Shown here piece by piece: positions 38,181-50,194 of a stretch of DNA of 64,000 nt. The position numbers and the translations under genes were made by a program. The stretch is from positions 399,001 to 463,000 of the forward strand of contig JAPDOI010000038.1 of the NCBI GenBank assembly GCA_029168955.1, read 5' to 3'. Source of the stretch: Aplectana chamaeleonis. Taxonomy: Eukaryota > Nematoda > Chromadorea > Rhabditida > Cosmocercidae. The notes beneath the pieces were generated by a model. That model had not been told where the DNA came from. It did no database searches and saw only the letters and a program-made list of their open reading frames with translations. How positions within the stretch are numbered: position 1 is the stretch's first letter; each line of letters opens with the position of its first letter.

Positions 38181-38465
38181 TCAGCAATTGTCTATCTTTT
38201 GCACACCATAATTTGAAAGTAAAATACCTGTTTCTCTACAGATCCAGGGGAAAAACATCCTTATGTCCACGAAAAAACTTTTGAGACCTGAAATGTAGGT
38301 TGGTTTGTCTTGAGAAGCAACGGCTATACCTACAACATACTGTACTCTCGAATATAGACCATCGAAACCACGGCGCTTTCCGGAGTGCATATGGGCGCGT
38401 CTCTCAGTGTATCGGTCAATTACTGGATGCATAAAAAGGCGTAAAAGAACACGAGGTGGCTGCTT
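38181..38465 (-). pseudogene. Trypsin-like C-terminal exon fragment, copy 1
   Basis: The frame ends with a segment typical of the last strand and helix of S1 proteases: VQYVVGIAV, then SFFVDIRMFFPWICRETG, then a short tail to a stop at 38181. The paralogous copy at 21162-21460 keeps the same frame and stop. The position where GDSGGP would be expected has no such motif (HMHSGK here), so it is either a decayed gene end, a pseudo-protease, or an alternative 3' exon. It lies about 1 kb downstream of gene A, which already encodes its own complete C-terminus. No other exons of this product were found nearby. Confidence 0.4.
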
Positions 38466-39482
38466 AGTAGTGGCTCGTTTTTTTTTGCTGTGCTCATATC
38501 TGATCACTTCTACGATTTCCATTGTGCAGCAGTTTTTGTTTCCATTCTTGCAGTATTTGTCTCCAGGGGTCAAGAAGCCATATCGTCAGTGTCTGTCAAG
38601 TAGGAAGTCACGCTCAGCATTTGGGCGCGGAATCATTCGATCGACAGCCATCCTCTCTTCGTTTTCGCGTACATTTTTTCCCACCAAGCAGTGTCGCGGA
38701 TTCCCCGCATCCACTGATGAACGATATACTCATCGCTAATGTTAGGCTTGGCTCACACTTCCACGCGGTGCGATGCGATGACATAGCATGAATGAGTGTC
38801 GTTATCGCGTCAATTTGTATTCAAAACAAGCCATCGTGTCCCGTCGCCATGAAAGTATAAGGGAGGGCTAAAACAGGGATCATACTTGCAGCCACGAGAG
38901 ACTCGACGAAATTTGTACCGACACTATCAGCCAAAAATCGTTATGCTTGGTCAGGCACTGTGGCAGTCGCTTGTCACGGGAGGTATGAACACGGCCTAAA
39001 GTTTGCATAGAGCGGTGAGAGAAGCTTGACCACCTTTTTGAAACTGATTGTGCGATTGAGGATAGGTCAGGAGGATCAGCCTGATGATGTTGAATTGAGG
39101 AACAAGACAAGTCAGGCGGGTCATGCTCTTACTAACTGTAAATTAACACAACAGGCAGGAATAACAATCTCACGTCGGAATATCACCTTTCACAACAACC
39201 GCTGCACCTAATAATGCGTCATTAAGTGATTAGCAGCAACCGTTTGAGAGCAGCGAGTGGCTACAACTTCATCGACTCGATAAAGCGGACACCGAAATGT
39301 GTCACTAAGTGATTGGAAGCGCGGCACTCGAAAATCAGATGCGATGGAATGGGCGCTCTCCGCAGCGGTGGAGCGACGCGACCGACAACAGAAACTTCTT
39401 AAGATTGACGATGGCCAAGATTCCTCTCGAAATTTAACTTCCTAAGATAGGCCCAAAGAAACATATTATGATAGAAGATTTG

Positions 39483-42400
39483 TCAACTTCGAAATAGGAT
39501 TTTTTTCGTAAACACTTTGAACAGAGAAACGGGAACAGTACCCGAAGTTTTAGGATCGCATCTGGAGTTAGTGTTACCCTCCGCAACTCCAACGACAGTG
39601 GCTCTGTCATCCTTATCCCAGTAGAAACATGGACCGCCACTATCACCCTAAAACAATACATTTTTGTGAACTGAGCTTCATCCCTGATCACACACGTAGA
39701 AGTGGCATGCTTAACAGAAATCTGAGCTCAGATAAGGTAACTGTGGTTCCGTTCGTAGCAAATATCTCAGGGGGAATTCGAGGAGACTGTTTCGCCTGTT
39801 TGGAGCAGAAAAAGTGGCTATGAAACAATGTTCGGAACGCGCATCCATTATATTTTACTTTAGGTTTCCAAGCTGAATGCTACCTTCAAATGTGCTACAT
39901 TGGTAAGACACTTACGGGACAAACGGCATTCTGGTTATACGCTGCTGAAAAACGTTTGTCTGATGTATAGGGGTCCTTGAATCGCAACTCGACTTGCCTC
40001 AAGGTTGGCCGGCTGGATTCCCATAAATTGGGTGCTGAAATTGAGTCGTATTAAAAATCGGCTTCAGAAATTTGACTTCAGCTGCTCTGATTGTATTCGA
40101 CCTATTCTATTCGACTCCCAGAATTTGAAGCAGAGATCTGTTCGATTACAAAGATGATGAATTAACGAACAGAATTGCGGTACGAGATCACAAATAATCG
40201 GTCAGATCCAGGACATTTATCTTTGTGACGAATGTCACAAATTATTGCCTGGAAATTACGAAGGCAATCAGGGCCTGACCCGAATATACAGCTCTCCGGA
40301 AATACTGAACATGAAAAAGAGTTTGAACCTATTCCGCGCCACCGCTAACAAGAAAAGTGAAACTGGGCAATCTAGCGTTTCATCAAAATTCCTACTCATC
40401 CATATATATGTAATAAATTTTTATATTCCATACTTGCTGTTGCAGAACAAGTCTTCAAACCGCCTTACGGAAAGATTTTCAGCTGAGGACGGCCATTTTC
40501 TGAACCTAATGTATCCTTTAAAATGCGTAGTAGTCTCTCGAAAACCTGGAAACGGACGACGATAGCGTGTTCAGCTCAAAAAACAACTCCCCTCAAAAAA
40601 CTTTAGGTGATCTACATTTCTCTAGCTTTGCTCAGAGTAATGACGTTTTCCACATGTTACCATTGTTGACCCAACCTTCATTTATGACAACCAGATGATT
40701 CCGAAAATGAGTAAACCTGAGAAAAAAAAACTGGAAATCCTAATGAAAGATTTCCAGGTTTCACCTATACTTCCCCAGAAAGGGTATCTGAGGTGCTAAA
40801 CGCGAATCTTAGGTGTTTTTTGTAGAGTCCCAAGTCTATGCTTATTTTGCTCAGAGCTTGCCGGAGGTGGAAATCGCTGAGGGCGAAGGGCGACTTATGA
40901 CTGTTTAGGAAACGCTACCATAGACGTCTCTTGAAATTCGACTGCTCGAACAGCCAATCACAAATCTAAGCTTCTTTTATCAATTTTTGATAACAGCAGT
41001 TAAGCGGTAACTGAGTCTGAGCCTCAAATTTAGCTCGAACTTTCTCTGCGGTGGGTGATCGTGGTAGTTAATATAAATTTCTTGTCAGTTTGTGGAATAT
41101 CGGATTAATAATTTAGGCTACGTGCTCTGAATGGGATGGATTGAAGGGAGAATGAATCACGAATTTTCAAATTATTTTGAAGTTTCCGTTATAGCACTAA
41201 TTGATACCGATATCGAACAAATTCCCATTCTTTCTAATAACAAATCTTGAGTGCCCCCGTCGTTCAGTATTCTACCAAATGCTCTGCATATGTAGGATGG
41301 TCCGTCAGCTCACTTCATGTCATAGTTCATTGGTAACCATTACTGATGTGGACCTTAGATGTGAAACAATGACTTTAAAAATTATGATTGAACATCCGCC
41401 TGACGTTGAATTTTAGTGCGAATATATTGATCGCCGCAGCAATAAATACATTTTAACCAACTGTGACTCATAAATCTGTGATTGGAAGTTTAGATTCAAC
41501 CGAGAGAAAGAGACGGATGAGGTGCAGAGAAGTCGTGAAGGGCAATTTGCGACATTAGAAATCAGAAAAGCCTTAGTAGGCCGAGCGCACGTATCATCGT
41601 TTACGTCAACCTTTGTCCCGATTTGTACGTGATTTCTCCTGCGATCTCTCAAGCATTTACTCAATCGGTTTAAAAGACGCCTCACTTCATAAAGAGCTGC
41701 TTTCGGCCAAATACGGCCGGCCTGGACGAGGACTTTTAGTGCCTCCCAGAAAAAGGTATTTTTCGATAAGAGTTGACTACGCTTTTCGGGGGGAACGGTG
41801 CCGCCAGCGCTCCGGAGCGGTGACGCCAGTGCTCCGGACGATGGCGGCAGTGCTTCAGGGCAGTGATGACAGGGCCACAGGGCAGTGACGGCAGGGCTTC
41901 GTAGCAGTGATGGCAGGGCTCCAAGACAAGGATGCAAGCCTTCAATGTAGTGACGGCAATGCTCGGATCAAGCCAATTTATCACTCCAGCGCTCGCTTCC
42001 TTGTTCGAGGGGGCAAGTGCCGATGCTTGGAGGGTCGTCCCTGTAAAGCTGGGCTAGCACGCTCCAGTGTATGAGAGATGAGGGCAAGTGAGCGGGTGTG
42101 ATATGGCGAGCGTGCTACCGAATCAGTGGTAGCGGATTGCGAGCCCTTGCATGCAGGTTCTCGTCACCCGTTATCACTTCGCTCGCTGCTCGCTACAAGG
42201 GTCACGCGCCACCGGTTTTTTGTTTCGCGGGTAGCCAGCTCCAACCTTCTGAGCAGAACAATTCCGGCTGAATGCATGGTTACCCATGTCAATAATACGG
42301 AGGGAAGGGTGGCGATGCTTCTCTTTTTGGAATCACGTACTTAAAAACCGAACATCACTCGCAGCTCCTCCCACGCATAGCTTTGCTGCAACACACACAA

Positions 42401-45400
42401 ATCACCGCCCGCTGCGCAATCGGCTCCTCCCAGTTATGAAGTGACCGCCTATGTAGATATCAACCGAGAGTCAAAATGCAACTGTGGCTTCCCTAATGCT
42501 TTTCTTGGGGCAACTGCAGGGCCATCACGAGAGATCGATAGAGGCAAAATAAGCTCATTTTTGAAGGCACGCCGTAGGCACCCATCGCTTTTTTAGTTCA
42601 ATCCTTTGTATTGACCCGCCTAAGAAGGTAGGAAGAGTGTGTCGGATCAAAGATCTACCGTTTGTGATATGCAGGAAGCCTTATGAGTGGCATTCCATGA
42701 GGAAGGGTTGACCCTTACTCGGGTATCTATCCCAACTGGCCCATCGCCTTCCTATGCTGGTAGGACATCCTTGCGCTCCAGATAACTGTTTTCAAAATCA
42801 ATTGGGGCGAATTGAAACGCCAATCCCACCATTCCTTATTTTAAATTTTTCCCGAATTGCGTTTTTTTGAAAAACCCTCCCACCTTTTCTATGAACTAGA
42901 GAGATACGTCAACAGCTGTTCCCGGACGTCACAGTGGTCTGCTACTCAAAATTTCGATGTCTAAATTTACTGATGAGTGGTGGCCCATAGCGTCCTCATA
43001 CCCGCGAGGCATGGTCTCTGCCTCAAATCAAGAGACAGATATGCATCATACTTGTCACATCTAGGCAAGCAAACTTTTTTACTGCTGTTGAGCTACTTGT
43101 CAGCTCTTTACCAAAAAGTAACAAAATTTCACTGTTACTCAGCAAGTAGCCTGCTAAAAAAAATCTTAGATTATCCTCCGAGTTTGATGCAACATTCCTA
43201 ACTTCAAAAATAAAAAAATCCTGTAATGAATTCCACTTACTTATTCCATACCCGGCGGCGAAAAGTTTCTCTAATGGTAGCTCCTTATCTTCAGGTAAAC
43301 AAATCGGTGAGGCTTGGCTCTTCGGAATGGCCTCAGCTAACTCGATTATAGCTAGATCGATCTCCGAGGTTTTGTTGCACGGATGGAGACTCAGAACAGT
43401 AGGCTGAAAAGGTTACGGCTATAAACTCGGATATGATAGCTCACATAGAAAAGTTATCACATAGAAATGCAACTGTGTTGGAAAAACTTTGAATAGAGTA
43501 ACTTTTATTACACTTTGGAAGGTGTCCATTTTTTGTTACCTTTTTTCTGATAATGCTTTCCCTGTTTATTTCGTTGCATTTTCATATGATTACCCTTTAA
43601 TAAGAAAAGGACAATAAACCTTTCATGCGGATCAAAGCAGGTTCTAGCAAAAGCTAGAAGGGCCAGTACTCAAAGCGATCACTGTCACCGGCTTTTTGTA
43701 ATGCGTCTTGCACTCTATCACTGATTTCTGCTGTTCCCGAATGGAAACAAAGCTTTCGAAGGCGATTAACACTGAATAGCAACGAATTCTTGAAGCCCGC
43801 CATCGTTTGCGGCTCCATTCAAGGTCGGTGTTAACGATAATTTCAAATGAAGAAATTCATGAGATTGTTTGCTGTAATGATTACTTGGTCCCGAGGCAGA
43901 AATACCGTAATTTCTACAACTGAACAACTCTTCTACACTGCGTATCATAAAGATAGGACACCCCCTGAATTTGTCGGTCTCGTGTTTGTTGAGCAAGATA
44001 GATCTTTTTCGTCAATACTACTGTGATCAGGGTGTAACATAAACCCCGTATACTTCTTTTGGGTTAGGTCGAATGTTTGGGGACTTTTCTAAAATATGTT
44101 TAAGTTTTAAATCGCGATCGAAAAGATAGGACACCCCCTAAATTTGTCGGTCTCGTGTTTGTTGAGCAAGATGAATCTTTTCCTTTAATACTACTGTGAT
44201 TAGGATGTAAAATAACCCCCGTATGATTCTTTTGGGTTAGGTCGAATGTTTGGGGACTTTTCTAGAATAAATTTATGTTTTAAATCGCGTATCAAAAAGA
44301 TAGGACACCCCTAGGGTAAATTGGATTTCTCGTTCGATAGAATTGTGTGATCATAAATCTAATGAACGATTGGCCTTCCTCGCACCTTTGCTGGAACAAT
44401 TACTCGATTTCGTTGATTTTCGACCTAGTTGATCTGCCTTAACAAGTCGATTTTGCTTAATTTCTCGGTTATTGATTGTTGGGGCGCAGAAGTCCAGAGA
44501 AATCGCCGGCCATTGGCTCAGACCCGATTAATTAAAATATTCCAGAGCTTCTTCATTTTGTTGAGATCAGAACTGTATACTGACCATTCTACACAAGATA
44601 GTTAGTGCCGAGAAAAGAAGCCGACCTCAGACCTGCTTACGTTAACTTTCTGATTGTATTGCTAGAAACTACAACTTTGTCGCCCGATAGCATGGGTAAA
44701 TGGATGTAGGTGTTACTCTGACTTCCTCTGGTACTCACTGGAGGTCATCCGACTGCTGGCGAGCGCGAGCTATAGGCGTTCTTGACGAGCAAATGCTCTG
44801 ACAGATTATGGTTGACCTGCGAGCGTAGTTCCGACGGCTAAAATGGACAGCTACTTTGACTATTTTTGTACAGGCGATGTTTTCTGACGGAAATGATTTT
44901 TCTCGATAGGTCTGATTGTCGGAAGTACTACTGAAGGATTTCGAGGATAGGTGCTGCCCAATTCAGCCATCAGGACTACGGTTGCAGATCTACCATAATC
45001 CGTCAGAGCAAGGACGTCTACAGCTTGCGTTCGCCAGCAGTCGGATGATCTCCAGTGAGTTTTAAAGGATATAAGAGTGACACCTACTTTCATTTCCCCA
45101 TGTTTTCGGGCGACAAAGCTGCAGTTCCTAGCAGGAAAACCAGAAAGTTCAGATGGCCAGGTCTGACCTCGGCTTCTTTGCTCGGCAATATCTACCTCGT
45201 CCAGCGTGGCTACCCTACATTCTTGTAATCAACAGAATAAAGAATCTCTGGGAAATTTCAGTTAGTCGGGTCTGAGCCAATAGTCGGCGATATCTCTCGA
45301 TTTCTGCTTTCCAACAGGCCGAAATTGAGCAAGATCGGCTTGCAGAGGCAGATCGGCTTGATTGAAAATACACCAAATCGAGTATTTGTTTCAGTAAAGG

Positions 45401-48400
45401 GTGCGTGGAGGACCAATCGGTCATTAGATTAGTGATCACGCAATTTATTCAAAAGAAAACTCTGATTTAACCCAGGAGAGTCCTATCTTTTTGATACGCG
45501 ATGTGAAACATAAATTTATTTTAGAAAAGTGCACAAACATTCAATCTGACCCAAAAGAGGTGTACGGACGGGAATTATTTTACACCTTCAACACAATAGT
45601 ATTGACGAAAAAGAGCTATCTTGCTCAACAAACACGAGACCGACAAATTCAGGGGGTGTACTATTCTTGTGAAATGCAGTGTGAACACTTCCTTCCGATT
45701 CAACCTCCGTTTGACCGAGAAACTCAATAAATGACAAAACTTGAATGTTTTCAAAAATCGCTTCACTTAGAAAAAAAAAGTTCACTTAGAAATACTTCAT
45801 TTCGCACTGTCCTTACTGGAACGAAATTCCGGTCCTGAATCAAAGACAACCCTTTCAGCGGCATGTATTTCGAAGACATTAGTGCTAGGACCAAGAGCAA
45901 TGGAGCTGAGGTCCTGTGGTCCAAGCGCAATACTCTCAGAGTACTTACGTGCTGCGACAGCAGTTGTACGCAACTGAAATTGAAATTTTGTTCCGGGAGA
46001 ACTGTACGTACCCTGGTACTTTTATCTGGACTGCGAAACACAGCCGTTTCCCAGAAACTAACTAATATCTATTCTCTTTCCGATGTGGAATATTAAACAT
46101 AAACACTTGTTTCCCACGCTGCTCGCAGAACTAAAGGAATCCTATTTTTTGAAACAAAAAAGCTCTTCCATGAATACATTTCAACGTTTTTTCCTTGCTG
46201 TTTAGAGTGGATACCGGTCTTCAAAAATACAGCAATTATTCAAAGAGTTTTTTCAGTAGTTGCGTGTCTTTTGCAGTTGCTTTTTTCTCAGGTACGCATT
46301 CTTATCTCTTGCCTTTTTTAAACATGTTCCTGTCGTACAGCCAAACTACCTTCTCTGGTAGAGACCCTGTTTCTATAAATGTTAAATCGGAATCACTCAC
46401 ATAGCTTTTTACGTTGTATGCTTTAGGGGAGGCACTCATGGTGGTTCCAAGATAAATTGTGATATTATTTCCGGAGGCAGAACGCTTGACGTCTTCATCA
46501 AAGATTGTAATTGACCTTCTGAAAGTAAGAATAATCAAGTATAAAAGATGACAGGATTTTAAGAAGGATATCATTTAACATTTCTTTTCTCTTGTTAGTA
46601 TTCTCTTAGGAAATGGGTTAGATGTGTGGCGAAGCACAAAAAATTGGAAACGTTTGACTGTGTTAACGACATCCACCGTTTTTTTGCTACTTTCATCCAT
46701 TTCTTTCTCGGTGAATATAAAAACACTCACGGATCCTTCCTCCACTTTCTGCAATTTTGGTTCATCTTAGACTTATCATGCAGTTCCTCCATCACGCAAT
46801 GACGAGCTGTTAAGATGTGTTTCTGTGAGATCAAAGCGCCACTACAGGTGATACCAGATATCTGTTTGTGTGCTGCAAGAGTTAAAGAATGAATAAAAGT
46901 TCACCCTCGTCACATCTGAAACTTACTCTAAAAATCCTTGAGTGTTACATGATAAATGTCTATTGTTTTGAACTTCTTCTGTCTCTAGACTTAATTATAC
47001 GTTGTACGTTTTTCTGTAAAATCGCGCGCAGTTCCCCTAATGAGATGCCTTTTCCGATACGCCTCAAAAAAATAAACCCAAACGGTCACCTGAGGTTTGC
47101 GTTGAGGTCAAATCCGTTATTAGGGCCCGCTCCGGTATGGCTAGGCCATTCGCTTGATGGTAGCAAGAATACTCTTTCTGCTGCTCAACTCATACGCTCT
47201 TTCGAAAGCCGGAGGTTCGCGGCTAGACCGAAAAGATTCTAGGTATTCCGCCGCTCCATGACTTTTCCATAACATGTAGCTCACTCAGTGAGTGTACAGC
47301 TGATTCAAATCAAAAACGAACACAAAACCCCTTGTCTCAAGAGCAAGGTAACTGCAAAAACGTGAGTACGAGCTCAAGCTGGCCGGTGTGGCCCCGATAC
47401 GTGGAGCTGACTTTCCCTTCGATTCGGTAAATGATACTGTCCAGAAAAAGCTCTCGCTGACTCGCTAACTTAACGTTATGAACTTTTATTGCGAATGCCC
47501 AGAAATAAGGCTCCAAATGTTCTGAACCACTGTGAAAACACGTCGACTATTTTTTCATGCCGAGCACATCATTCAGATCCAAAATTAAACATGGCAACCC
47601 TAACCTTAGGATGTTTCTTTCAGCTGGTATGCTTGACCGCTGGTACAATAATCACAGGATGTGCTACTACATCTGCACTCTCGAACGCTTTGTGATTTGG
47701 TAGTGGTCGAAATATAAGTTCGGGCGGGAGTTTCTCACAACCACATATACTTCTCCAGTCACAATCTGGTTCACATAAATGGCACGGGCAAGGTATGCCG
47801 TCCGGTGTCGAATGTGACTTCTATGTTTGCGGATGTATTGTTGACTATCCATTCTCGCTGAGGTTGTTCTATAGCATTCAATCAATGTCTTAGAAGCCGC
47901 AAATTAGCGAACTACACTGGCCGTGATAAAGTGGAAGATAGCTTCTGGAGTGCAGTGGGAAATTTTGAGGAGCCGCTTTCTCCTACCACAATATTCCTAT
48001 CGTTCCCCTGTCGATCCAGACCTTGGTGTACGAGAAGGGTGAAAACCCTTCTTAACGTAGTTATATGACAGTGGATTCTATGTGTGGATCTTATGCATTT
48101 GATGAGCGAAGCGTGAAATCCATGTCTGTCTGGGTGTTACCGATAACAAAAACATAATCTATGTAGCGTCTATAAAATATAGTTTTAGTTAGCGTATGTA
48201 GCTTAATACCAGAGCACGTGAGTTAAAATACACCGCCTTGCTGTTTATCTACGTTTCCTACACTAATCCTGATCATGTGAGCCCTGTCTTGAACACAGGC
48301 AAAGGAGCAAAAGGGGAGCACAAACGAGACGCTGAGACACGAGTATAACAGAGGTGCAAAGAAGCGACACCATATCGATCAACAGCGTGGCAGCTAGCTC

Positions 48401-49086
48401 GTGGTATCCGATAACCCTTTTGCCACGTAACCATTTTACTCCCCCCCCCCCTCATCGCCATGAATCAGTCATCGTAGACGGAGCCTGGCAGTACAAGCTT
48501 GTGCACTTCGTTATTAATAAACCATACACCTTCTTATTTCGTACGAGCTAATTCACTTCTCGCAACGGAGAAGGCCGGCTGAACTCCTCTTAGAAACGTT
48601 TCGTCGCTCTATGGGAGTAAACTCTTGGAGACAGACGTCTTACCTTCCGTAGATTGCAATAAAACCATCCAAGGTAGATCGCCTGCTTTTGTCAACGTTC
48701 CTCCCATTGACCTTTTTGAGCGTGGTGCTCCGGTTGAAGCTTCAATTGAGCCTAAATTACTAGAGGGCTATTTTATTGGGTCTCCCACAAACTCGAAGCT
48801 CTCATCTAACAAAGAATGTTGGGAGAAAACCATTTGACCGCAAAACCTAGCCAAATTTAGAAGCTTCCTAATAGCCTGCAGATAGGGTCAAAGGAAAACT
48901 GTTCAAGAGTTTTTGATTTTGCGTGAGCCTAAACTGAATTTTTTCCTTATCCTTTAGATACATACAACAGTTGAACTCACCCAGACGGCGCCTACCACAT
49001 TCCTGCTTTATCGCTTTATTCTCGGCCTCTGTCACTTTACTAGCGTAAACGAAGCAAGCTAGCCCGAACAGTAACAGGATGCGCAT
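39483..49086 (-). CDS. Secreted S1 serine protease, gene A (complete, 7 core exons plus 2 probable cassette exons)
   Basis: A chymotrypsin-fold protease exported through the secretory pathway. Core exons are 49086-48981, 48751-48644, 46872-46731, 46518-46401, 43403-43241, 40034-39916 and 39647-39483; lengths sum to 921 nt (306 aa) and phases match at every junction. Exon 1 begins MRILLLFGLACFVYA (signal peptide) and a propeptide with one Cys (C30). R46-S-K-R49 followed by SMGG is a furin-type activation site. PWMV is at 62-65, the catalytic His in LTARHC (H96), the Asp in EIDLAIIEL (D174), and the Ser in CPGDSGGP (S255). Two more open segments in intron 4 (45973-45817 and 43771-43689) keep frame and would give 386 aa. 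The residue six before the catalytic Ser is Ala, which argues against trypsin-type specificity. Intron 4 also contains a 1.75-kb fold-back element. The start is the only ATG opening a signal peptide and is shared by all three copies. Function beyond proteolysis is unknown. Confidence 0.85.
41803..41958. repeat. Degenerate minisatellite, intron 5 of gene A
   Basis: About seven to eight units like GGTGACGCCAGTGCTCCGGA. Its antisense gives a Pro/Ala/Leu-rich frame that I do not regard as a gene. Confidence 0.7.
43689..43771 (-). CDS. Probable extra or cassette exon X2 of protease gene A
   Basis: Follows X1 after the 1.75-kb fold-back. It begins with 2 nt after a CTATTCAG acceptor, matching the 1-nt end of X1, and ends in phase 0 at CCG before GTGACA, matching the phase 0 start of core exon 5. 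The sequence includes the block SIREQQKSVIECKTHY. Equivalents are 28211-28111 in gene B and 1488-1388 in gene C, 101 nt each. The difference from A is 18 nt, a multiple of three. The donor is non-optimal. Confidence 0.45.
43936..45681. mobile_element. Giant fold-back DNA element in intron 4 of protease gene A
   Basis: Nearly the whole 1746 bp is one inverted repeat centred near 44870, with arms of roughly 800 bp. The ends carry CACTGCGTATCATAAAGATA-like motifs followed by GGACACCCCCTGAATTTG. The left arm repeats a unit of about 170 bp ending GATAGGACACCCC at 43953, 44125 and 44300. Inner matches include AAGAAGCCGACCTCAGACCTG (44623) against its inverse (45163). It is absent from the equivalent introns of genes B and C. 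No transposase frame. Terminal motifs suggest a Tc1/mariner-mobilised element. Confidence 0.82.
45817..45973 (-). CDS. Probable extra or cassette exon X1 of protease gene A
   Basis: Lies in intron 4 between core exons 4 and 5. It starts after an AATTTCAG acceptor and ends with A before a GTAAGG donor: 157 nt, phase 0 in and phase 1 out. It encodes a conserved block with ALGPQDL and STNVFEIHAAE. The copy in gene C (1883-1727) has exactly the same length. The copy in gene B (28691-28574) is shorter but also phase 0 to 1. The standard chymotrypsin fold needs nothing here, so this would be an insertion in the loop before the catalytic Asp, or an alternative exon. I do not recognise a domain. Confidence 0.5.
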
Positions 49087-49362
49087 CTGAAAGCGAATTG
49101 GTTGTATCAAATTCACGAATTCATCGGTCAACTTGAGAACGACCACTATGAGTATCCTCGTCAACACAGCCTTTCTGGGATTTGATCCCTCGGCAAAAGA
49201 TATTTGTTTCTTTTGCACACGTTAGCGTCAACTCTTTTTTCAGTCAAGATTAGTGTGTGGGTAAAATTTCTGCTAGAATAGGTGAGAATGTTGTGAAGAT
49301 GCCGCGAATATGGGGTCAACGTGCAGCAAAATTTTGTGAGCTTATAGCGAAAGCGGAATGAA

Positions 49363-49554
49363 ATTGCAGCAGGATTCTGCTGATCCTACCACGGCCACGG
49401 ACCCTAGCTGGCTGGAGCAGCTATGGCGCACTACGAGGTGGTCAGCCTATCTGGAGAGATTGCAGCAGAATTGTTGTGATCCTACCACGGCCACGTATCC
49501 TAGCTGGCTGGAGCAGCTATGGCGCACGACGAGTTGGTCAGCCTATCTGGAGAA
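49363..49554. repeat. 96-bp tandem duplication upstream of gene A
   Basis: Two head-to-tail copies starting ATTGCAGCAG (49363 and 49459), containing CTAGCTGGCTGGAGCAGC. Units B and C have one copy. The repeat makes a fortuitous open frame because 96 is a multiple of three. Confidence 0.85.
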
Positions 49555-49696
49555 ACAAATTTACTTCTACTTGCGGCAAATTCACCCTTTAAGTTGTGTG
49601 ATATCCACCGGTTCCGCTATGTCACTGTTAGCACGAATGTTCCTTGATGTTAGCGTTAAAGATGTATTTGCGGCCTGAATACAATATTGGTTCTAA

Positions 49697-50194
49697 CAGT
49701 GGCCGTGTACATGAAACGGTGAATGGGCGTTATCCGTATGACAACCAGTTTTGTGCCACCCTTGTCGAGATTTCAATAGTGGCGGCTCCCTCTTCGCCAC
49801 CTGTGACAGCACAGACAGGCATGAGTAGCCGCTTGCAGAGACGGAAAGGAGACTGCCAGGTAGGAGGCTGCTGTGTTCCACCCAATCAATGAATTCCGCC
49901 GGGCATAGCATACCCGACACCAATTGTGCGGGTAGACAGGCAGAGCGCTGGCTATCTGCCATGGAGATATTGATCATTTTGTGTGACGTGAGATCGACGC
50001 AGCAGGCAGCCGCAACTCTCTCCGTTCACCCGCTAGGTGGTTAGAAACCGTACTCTCTACCCGGCAGGTAGCTGGGAACCTTCCTGCATACCTGCCGGGT
50101 ACCCAAGAAGGTGCAACATCGAAAACTCGTCTGACAGCGGATAGACTCTGTACCTTCCTGGGAGGCTCCCAGTGTTTCACGAATACGGGCACAG
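49697..50194. mobile_element. 498-bp insertion with imperfect terminal repeats, 5' flank of gene A
   Basis: Ends CAGTGGCCGTGTACATGAAA and the inverse of CTGTGCCCGTATTCGTGAAA match at 18 of the first 25 positions. Flanks rejoin the unit B sequence near 32815 without the insert. Contains a small internal palindrome, CGGCAGGTA with TACCTGCCG. Confidence 0.6.

Noticed and set aside
41413..41937. 174-codon minus-strand frame rich in Pro, Ala and Leu
   Set aside because: Half of it is the minisatellite read antisense and the rest is intron 5 of gene A; no splice or homology support.
49358..49678. 106-codon frame with an internal repeat containing PSWLEQLWRTT
   Set aside because: Created by a 96-bp tandem duplication in non-coding flank; single-copy versions in units B and C are not open.
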